A stretch of DNA of 10,879 bases from Mesolinea sp964536465. Its GTDB lineage: Bacteria; Chloroflexota; Anaerolineae; Anaerolineales; Anaerolineaceae. The notes beneath the pieces were generated by a model that was not told where the DNA came from, ran no database searches, and worked only from the letters and a program-made list of their open reading frames with translations. Positions 7,071 to 10,879 of the stretch are shown here, one piece after another. Both the position numbers and the translations under genes were made by a program. The stretch lies in assembly GCA_964536465.1 (NCBI GenBank), contig CAZHXQ010000066.1, forward strand, positions 1-10,879, in the 5' to 3' direction. Within the stretch, counting starts at the first letter, position 1; each line of letters starts with the position of its first letter.

Positions 7071-7099
7071 ATTGTCGAGTAGACACAGGCTGCCATCAA
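7071..7099 (-). promoter_or_regulatory. Probable promoter of the helicase gene
   Basis: Minus strand TTGATG (-35, 7094-7099), 17-bp spacer, GACAAT (-10, 7071-7076). Transcription would start near 7064, about 43 nt before the ATG. The -10 overlaps a small inverted repeat CGACAA / TTGTCG (7061-7077, loop of five A), so a binding protein or melting of the A/T loop could affect this promoter. Confidence 0.45.
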
Positions 7100-7224
7100 T
7101 TTTTTTACTCAGGGGGTTGCCTTGATTATTCCGTATCTTTACAATCATCGAGCAAAACCTCGCGGTCCTGCTCTTCCATAAAAGCCGGGCAATGCCGGCG
7201 GTAGAACGTCCAAAACGTACACCC

Positions 7225-7249
7225 AAATAAAAGTTCTCGCTTGAGAACT
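7225..7249 (-). terminator. Orphan minus-strand intrinsic terminator
   Basis: The stem AGTTCTC (7232-7238) pairs with GAGAACT (7243-7249) around loop GCTT. On the minus strand the hairpin is followed at once by TTTATTT, the form of an intrinsic terminator. No recognised minus-strand gene lies upstream of it, so it would end either an unannotated short RNA or antisense transcription coming from the kelch promoter region. It would also insulate the helicase promoter at 7071-7099. Confidence 0.45.
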
Positions 7250-7440
7250 GCAGAAGTATACCACTGAAAAATAAGTCCGGTACGCGCAAGATTGGACGCG
7301 GTGTGTCTGCCGGGCTATTTGTGATTGCGCTCAGCCTTAATGGGTCGGACGAAGTACCGGTGACACTGTTTAACGAGATTCTTTTCCTCGCTCCCACTAT
7401 GACTTATATGATTGATCCCGACTCCGGTGTAATGGTGAAA

Positions 7441-7474
7441 TAACCACCAATCTGCACTCCAGACCCATTCCCTT
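7441..7474. repeat. 34-bp imperfect direct repeat, left copy
   Basis: This copy begins TAACCACCAATC and contains CAGACCCATTC. It matches 30 of 34 bases with 9866-9899 in the same orientation; the differences are at positions 13, 16, 19 and 31 of the repeat. The two copies bracket the kelch gene, about 2.4 kb apart, and both are intergenic. On the minus strand each reads ATGGGTCTG followed by a matching ATTGGTGGTTA. The flanks diverge, so it may be a dispersed intergenic element or two ends of an ancient insertion. Confidence 0.7.
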
Positions 7475-7712
7475 CCTCACCAAACGGTGTTTCGTTAATC
7501 GAGATCTGTACAGTTCAGATTTACTTCGGCCGATTTAAATATTATGGGAAATAAACCATTTGTAGTTATCATATTAATTTTAAATATTTGTCACATTTAT
7601 TCGACTTTTCCCTCCTTAATCGACAACTCCTATTTTTTTTGTTTCGTTCAGAAATCGATAAGACCCCTTACAGTTCAAAAAAACCTCGTTTGGTCACTTA
7701 TACTCGTATACA

Positions 7713-7734
7713 AAACCAACCAAGTTTTTGGTTT
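7713..7734 (+). promoter_or_regulatory. Leader hairpin before the kelch gene
   Basis: AAACCAA (7713-7719) pairs with TTGGTTT (7728-7734) around an 8-nt loop, ending 4 nt before the AAAGGAG ribosome binding site (about 7738-7744). Possible -10-like hexamers lie just upstream (TATACT at 7699-7704, TATACA at 7707-7712), but no good -35 fits them. The hairpin could influence translation; a role is not shown. Confidence 0.3.
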
Positions 7735-7748
7735 AAAAAAGGAGAAAA

Positions 7749-9635
7749 ATGATACAAAACAAATTACTGGCTGCTTTCCTTGTTTTCACTTCGATACTAA
7801 TCGCTTTCAGCGGTCCCGGAATCGTACAAAGCGCCCTCGCCCAACCTCAAAGCCCGCTTGAATTGGGCTTAAAGGGAGAATTTATTTCACCTGAAATGCT
7901 TCCCGAAACACAGACTCCGCCAGGTACTACTGATCCGGCAACGGATGAGTATATCCCTGATACTTCAAATCCTGCAGAAGATCAACCTTCTTCAATCCAA
8001 GACCAGGGTTTCGAAATTGAGTCTGACCCGACCCTGGGGCAGTCCACAACAGGCAATGCGGCGCAATCCGAACCGACATTGAGCAACGCAGGGACTGGGA
8101 ATGACATGGATAGTCTTGCCCAGCAGGGTATGCCGTCTGTCATTGAAGGCGTTTTAGCCAATTTGCTTTGGCACCAACCCATGAGCACAATTGAAACTGA
8201 CGTCTATGTTGACCAGGAGTTTCCTGACGACCCCAATTACAGTTCATATCTTTCAGATGATTTTGTGGTTGATGGGACCTGGAGAATTGAAACCATTTTT
8301 GTCCCTGGTGATGGTTGGAGTGGCTTTTCCTCGCTTGAAAATGCCACTGCGCTCAACTGGAAGATTTATGCAGATGACGGCGGCGTTCCTGGGGGCGACC
8401 CCTCTGGTGGTGGTGCTCTGCCGGTTTGGTCCCTTACATTGGCGCCATCAAGCCCAAATGTGACCCTTTCTGTTGGCTACAGCGGATTTACATCCAACAC
8501 GCTGCTGGATCTCCCAACCCCTCTGGAGTTGACCGCAGGACATTACTGGCTTGTTTTTTACCCGAGTCTACCATACACTACTGGTGGGCAATTTGGTCTT
8601 CATTCGGCAGAAACAAGTAACGGAGGGATCGCGAAGTTTATCAATCCAGGCAGCGGTTTCGGTTACGGAACAGAGTGGCAGGACTGGTCTGCGATCGGTG
8701 CACCATCATATGACATTGCCTTCAGCATTGGCGGCAGGGCCGGTCCCTTTTGGCGAAGCATTTCCCCAATCAACAGCGTCGGACGTTCGCGACCAGCAGC
8801 CGCAGCGGTCAATGGCAAAATCTATCTTTTCGGCGGTGAGATATCTGGCGGCAGAGCTGACAAAGTCGAGAGGTACGATCCCACAACTGATAGCTGGACA
8901 ACTTTGGGTGCGGCAATGCCTAACCCTGCCAGCAACCTCTGTGCCGCTGTGATGGGCACTGACATCTATATCCCGGGGGGGTATGACGCCTCCTCTACCG
9001 ATCTGGACGTCCTGCGGGTTTATCATACAACAACCAATAGCTGGTCTGTCATCACGACTGACCCACTGCCAGTGGCGTTATCGGGAGTGGGTTGCACCAC
9101 TTTGAACAACAAACTTTACGTGGTCGCAGGAAGTGCTTCAGGATCTTTTAAGGCATCTGCTTATGTCTACGATCCGTCAGCAACAGCCGGCTTGAGATGG
9201 TCGACCTTAGCCTCAAAGAACACCGCGGATGCTCATCTTGGCGTTGTGACAATTAATGGAAAAATTTATGCTCTTGGTGGCTATGATTGCCCAAGTTGCG
9301 TTGAAGTATATGATCCAGCTGACGGTGCCTGGCATGTGGTATCCAATTTGACAGCTGAGAGAGGTGGTGTGGGGGTCTACGCCATCGGAACAAATCTGTA
9401 TGCCTGTGGTGGCGGCTGGTCGTCTTACCTTGACAGCTGTGAATCTTACGATACCAATCAAGGTTTCTCGGGCGTATGGAAAGCGCACCCTGCCTACATG
9501 CTCCAGGGCAGGCGGACTTTTGCCTATGCCAATATAGGACCTGTGATGTATGCGATCGCGGGGTGGAACGGTGGCTACATGCAGACCGCTGAGCGCTGGT
9601 CTTTTGATTCCTATTTACCCATCACCCTTAAGTAA
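7749..9635 (+). CDS. Exported kelch-repeat protein with jelly-roll-like front domain
   Basis: 628-aa secreted protein, probably a surface-exposed binding protein; ligand unknown. Residues 1-31 form a signal peptide (hydrophobic core about 7-22, ALA-Q cleavage). Residues 35-130 are low-complexity, rich in P, T, S, D, E and Q, likely a flexible spacer. Residues about 148-328 form a beta-rich domain (DVYVDQEF, YLSDDFVVDGTW, LNWKIYADDGGVPGGDPSGGG, GHYWLVFYP, FINPGSGFGYGTEW) that I recall from exported proteins of Chloroflexota but cannot name. Residues about 345-620 contain six kelch units: IYLFGGE (358), IYIPGGY (406), LYVVAGS (456), IYALGGY (507), LYACGGG (550) and MYAIAGW (600), each followed by a Tyr- or Trp-containing strand such as VERYDPTTDSW, enough for one closed six-bladed propeller. 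It ends in SYLPITLK. The start is set by AAAGGAGAAAA immediately before the ATG. The gene stands alone, bracketed by a 34-bp direct repeat. Confidence 0.9.
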   Translation: MIQNKLLAAFLVFTSILIAFSGPGIVQSALAQPQSPLELGLKGEFISPEMLPETQTPPGTTDPATDEYIPDTSNPAEDQPSSIQDQGFEIESDPTLGQSTTGNAAQSEPTLSNAGTGNDMDSLAQQGMPSVIEGVLANLLWHQPMSTIETDVYVDQEFPDDPNYSSYLSDDFVVDGTWRIETIFVPGDGWSGFSSLENATALNWKIYADDGGVPGGDPSGGGALPVWSLTLAPSSPNVTLSVGYSGFTSNTLLDLPTPLELTAGHYWLVFYPSLPYTTGGQFGLHSAETSNGGIAKFINPGSGFGYGTEWQDWSAIGAPSYDIAFSIGGRAGPFWRSISPINSVGRSRPAAAAVNGKIYLFGGEISGGRADKVERYDPTTDSWTTLGAAMPNPASNLCAAVMGTDIYIPGGYDASSTDLDVLRVYHTTTNSWSVITTDPLPVALSGVGCTTLNNKLYVVAGSASGSFKASAYVYDPSATAGLRWSTLASKNTADAHLGVVTINGKIYALGGYDCPSCVEVYDPADGAWHVVSNLTAERGGVGVYAIGTNLYACGGGWSSYLDSCESYDTNQGFSGVWKAHPAYMLQGRRTFAYANIGPVMYAIAGWNGGYMQTAERWSFDSYLPITLK

Positions 9636-9655
9636 GACCAATGCAGCTCTTTCTA

Positions 9656-9686
9656 CCGTCCTATTCCTGTCAATGGAATAGGACGG
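9656..9686 (+). terminator. Terminator hairpin of the kelch gene
   Basis: A perfect 12-bp stem, CCGTCCTATTCC (9656-9667) with GGAATAGGACGG (9675-9686) and a 7-nt loop, begins 20 nt after the kelch stop codon. The tail is only ATTTC, so T-tract support is weak, but the position and stem length fit a terminator or 3'-end stabilising hairpin. Confidence 0.6.
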
Positions 9687-9865
9687 ATTTCAAACCCACC
9701 GCCTGTGTTTTACCACGAACCTGCATCTCGAGTATCTTTTCAGAAATTCGATCTAACTTTCTCATGCGGCTCAGATCAAGCGACAGTGAACACCGCATAA
9801 CAAAGGTTTCTCAACCATAGCATCGACCATTGTAACCAAACCGAGATCGGACAGTGTGAGTTGAC

Positions 9866-9899
9866 TAACCACCAATCCGCCCTACAGACCCATTCTCTT
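9866..9899. repeat. 34-bp imperfect direct repeat, right copy
   Basis: This is the second copy of the element at 7441-7474, in the same orientation with 4 mismatches, 230 bases after the kelch stop. Immediate flanks on both sides differ from the first copy, so homology beyond the 34 bp is weak or decayed. Confidence 0.7.
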
Positions 9900-10010
9900 T
9901 TTGTCGACGTTAGTTACCGTAGCACGATTTCCCAAAAAAACAGTACTTTATTCTGCCCCAGTCCCCTCAGCCCATCCGGAAATTCAGAAGGGTTGGCAGG
10001 TTCTTTAATA

Positions 10011-10042
10011 AAAACTGGCTGACCCCGTGGTCAGCCAGTTTA
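10011..10042 (-). terminator. Intrinsic terminator of the PDZ-protein gene
   Basis: A 13-bp perfect stem, AAACTGGCTGACC (10012-10024) with GGTCAGCCAGTTT (10029-10041) and loop CCGT. Reading the minus strand, it is followed by TTTTTATT, a classic intrinsic terminator 24 nt past the stop at 10066. On the plus strand it has TTTACTTT and may also catch transcripts from the kelch side. Confidence 0.85.
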
Positions 10043-10065
10043 CTTTGGTCCCTATGGTCAAGTAT

Positions 10066-10879
10066 TTAGGGCAGATACCCAACCACGTCGAAGGTTGCCA
10101 ATATTTGGTCCAGGGCATCAAAATCTGACTCCTGAGTCATGTTGACGATTAAAATAATCAGCATAGAGGATGGATCATAGATCGGTCTGGCTGAAAGCAC
10201 AAAAAGGGCATTCTTTTCGCCGAGACAATTGGTGAAAAGGTCATACTTTCCTTCAAAGCCGCTGTCGACATAATCGTATCTCCCTTCGAGTTCGCAATCT
10301 CCCATGTAAGAATCGCGATACACATCCAGCAGCTGTACATACCCTCCCAGCCTGGCAATTTCGTCAGAGGCTGCATAAAAGACGCCGGACTGGTAGTAGC
10401 CATAGGTAAACGCGTCCAAATCAGCCGAGGCAGAAATCGATGCACCGAAAGTAGTGCCGCCATCCATCCACTTACTGCCGTCAATTTGGACCCATTCCAC
10501 AGGAATATCAATCTGAATCGCGCCTTCATCATCTTGAACTGTGACATAACCTCCCGTGGTTGTTGTTGGGCTATCCTCAGGAATAATATCGGATTGTTCG
10601 GAGATCTGTTGAGCGAATGAGAAGGATTGCTCGAGAGTTCGACCGTTGATCTGCCCTTCCAGGAATTCCTCGGTAGCAAACCGCAGCACCTCGAGTGAGT
10701 ATGTGTCGGAAGCAGAGCGCGTGCGCAGGATGTCACAATAGTCAGACATAGTGCCGTCAGTTGCCAGCACCAAGCCCTCTAATCGGGTGATGATATCCCC
10801 ACCCTTGATGCCGGCCTTATCGGCGGGCGAGCCTGACTTTACACTCGCGACCCAGATGCCGGTGATGCTTCCATCTTCA
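10066..10879 (-). CDS. PDZ-domain protein, probable exported S1C-type serine protease, C-terminal part
   Basis: Partial gene: the frame runs open to the window edge, so the N-terminus is outside. The visible 270 residues start inside a PDZ domain (GIWVASVKSGSPADKAGIKGGDIITRLEG, residues 7-35 in part, then a strand with YSLEVLRF near 60-66), the substrate-peptide-binding module that follows the catalytic domain in HtrA/DegP-type proteases. No protease catalytic residues are in view, so protease identity is inferred from the PDZ type alone. Residues about 70-105 form a linker (IPEDSPTTTTGG). Residues about 110-270 are a separate domain (YVTVQDDEGAIQIDIPVEWVQ, then SADLDAFTYGY, and a C-terminal alpha/beta stretch LDQILATFDVVGYLP) with Cys195 and Cys218 placed to form a disulfide. 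This tail is not part of standard DegP, which carries a second PDZ instead. A TTG at 10771-10773 is internal, not a start. Followed by a strong terminator. Confidence 0.75.
   Translation of the reverse strand, partial: EDGSITGIWVASVKSGSPADKAGIKGGDIITRLEGLVLATDGTMSDYCDILRTRSASDTYSLEVLRFATEEFLEGQINGRTLEQSFSFAQQISEQSDIIPEDSPTTTTGGYVTVQDDEGAIQIDIPVEWVQIDGSKWMDGGTTFGASISASADLDAFTYGYYQSGVFYAASDEIARLGGYVQLLDVYRDSYMGDCELEGRYDYVDSGFEGKYDLFTNCLGEKNALFVLSARPIYDPSSMLIILIVNMTQESDFDALDQILATFDVVGYLP

Larger units (their letters stand above)
7025..7748. other. Large intergenic region between helicase and kelch genes
   Basis: These 724 bases separate two divergent genes. From left to right they hold the helicase promoter and leader (7022-7099), a minus-strand hairpin with T tract (7225-7249), one copy of a 34-bp repeat (7441-7474), an AT-rich stretch (about 7530-7610), a run of eight T near 7633-7640 and a 7-bp hairpin (7713-7734) just before the kelch ribosome binding site. 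Open frames of about 130 aa (minus, 7005-7397) and 105 aa (plus, 7544-7861) exist, but each runs into a real gene in another frame and neither resembles a known family. A plus-strand open stretch (7231-7443) has protein-like wording near its end but no good start codon; it may be a decayed gene. Confidence 0.5.
9636..10065. other. Intergenic region after the kelch gene
   Basis: These 430 bases between convergent genes hold the kelch terminator hairpin (9656-9686), the right copy of the 34-bp repeat (9866-9899) and the terminator of the PDZ gene (10011-10042). Between them (about 9690-9860) no gene is recognised. A minus-strand frame from about 9880 reads through some 36 codons without a stop but has a stop right after its ATG-like beginning and no known family. 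Confidence 0.5.

Noticed and set aside
7005..7397. Minus-strand 130-aa open frame ahead of the helicase
   Set aside because: It overlaps the helicase start in another frame, runs through a hairpin terminator and the helicase promoter, and its translation shows no recognisable domain.
7231..7443. Plus-strand open stretch whose end reads like a protein (LFNEILFLAPTMTYMIDP)
   Set aside because: It has no ATG, only a GTG without a ribosome binding site, and begins inside a hairpin. I could not place it in a family, so a decayed gene is possible but not supported enough to annotate.
7544..7861. Plus-strand 105-aa open frame before the kelch gene
   Set aside because: Its last 113 bases overlap the signal-peptide region of the kelch gene in another frame, it has no ribosome binding site, and its start lies in AT-rich intergenic DNA.
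7441..9899. Composite transposon or insertion sequence defined by the 34-bp repeats
   Set aside because: The repeats are direct, contain no terminal inverted repeats, and no transposase, integrase or target-site duplication is visible between or beside them.

Overview
The window looks like a stretch of chromosome from a Chloroflexota bacterium, most likely class Anaerolineae. This is inferred from the gene families: a CSLREA / choice-of-anchor Q secreted protein, a secreted kelch protein with a jelly-roll-like front domain, a PDZ protein of the exported trypsin-like type, a DUF438-hemerythrin-PAS protein, and a short C-terminal Y-L-P-x-x-L-[R/K] tail on two exported proteins. Base composition is moderate, and the long genes show no sign of a phage, plasmid or complete insertion sequence. 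No tRNA, rRNA or CRISPR array was seen.

Layout: (1) 5-1180, minus strand: DUF438 / hemerythrin-like / PAS protein. (2) 1466-2764, plus strand: exported beta-helix protein, divergent from gene 1. (3) 2893-3711, minus strand: SPFH/band-7 (stomatin-like) protein, convergent with gene 2, with a symmetric hairpin between them. (4) 4013-5305, plus strand: 12-helix MFS transporter, divergent from gene 3, preceded by a possible TTG-started leader peptide. (5) 5342-7021, minus strand: DEAD-box RNA helicase of the DeaD/CsdA type, convergent with the MFS gene across a hairpin that overlaps the MFS stop. (6) 7025-7748: a 724-base intergenic region holding the helicase promoter, an unassigned minus-strand terminator, one copy of a 34-bp repeat and an AT-rich stretch. 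(7) 7749-9635, plus strand: exported kelch-propeller protein. (8) 9636-10065: terminators and the second copy of the repeat. (9) 10066 to the window edge, minus strand: C-terminal part of a PDZ-containing, probably protease-type, protein.

The genes alternate strand one by one, so there is no operon in the window. Each gene appears to be its own transcription unit, with divergent promoter regions (1181-1465, 3712-4012, 7022-7748) alternating with convergent hairpin terminators (2784-2818, 5294-5318, 9656-10041). The genes do not form an obvious shared pathway. They mix envelope or secreted functions (two exported proteins, the PDZ protein, the SPFH protein, the transporter) with RNA remodelling (helicase) and probable redox or gas sensing (DUF438 protein).

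I do not see a clear new multi-gene system. The points most worth a second look are the matching C-terminal tails of the two exported proteins, the direct repeat that brackets the kelch gene, the possible leader peptide directly ahead of the MFS gene, and an orphan minus-strand terminator in the large intergenic region.
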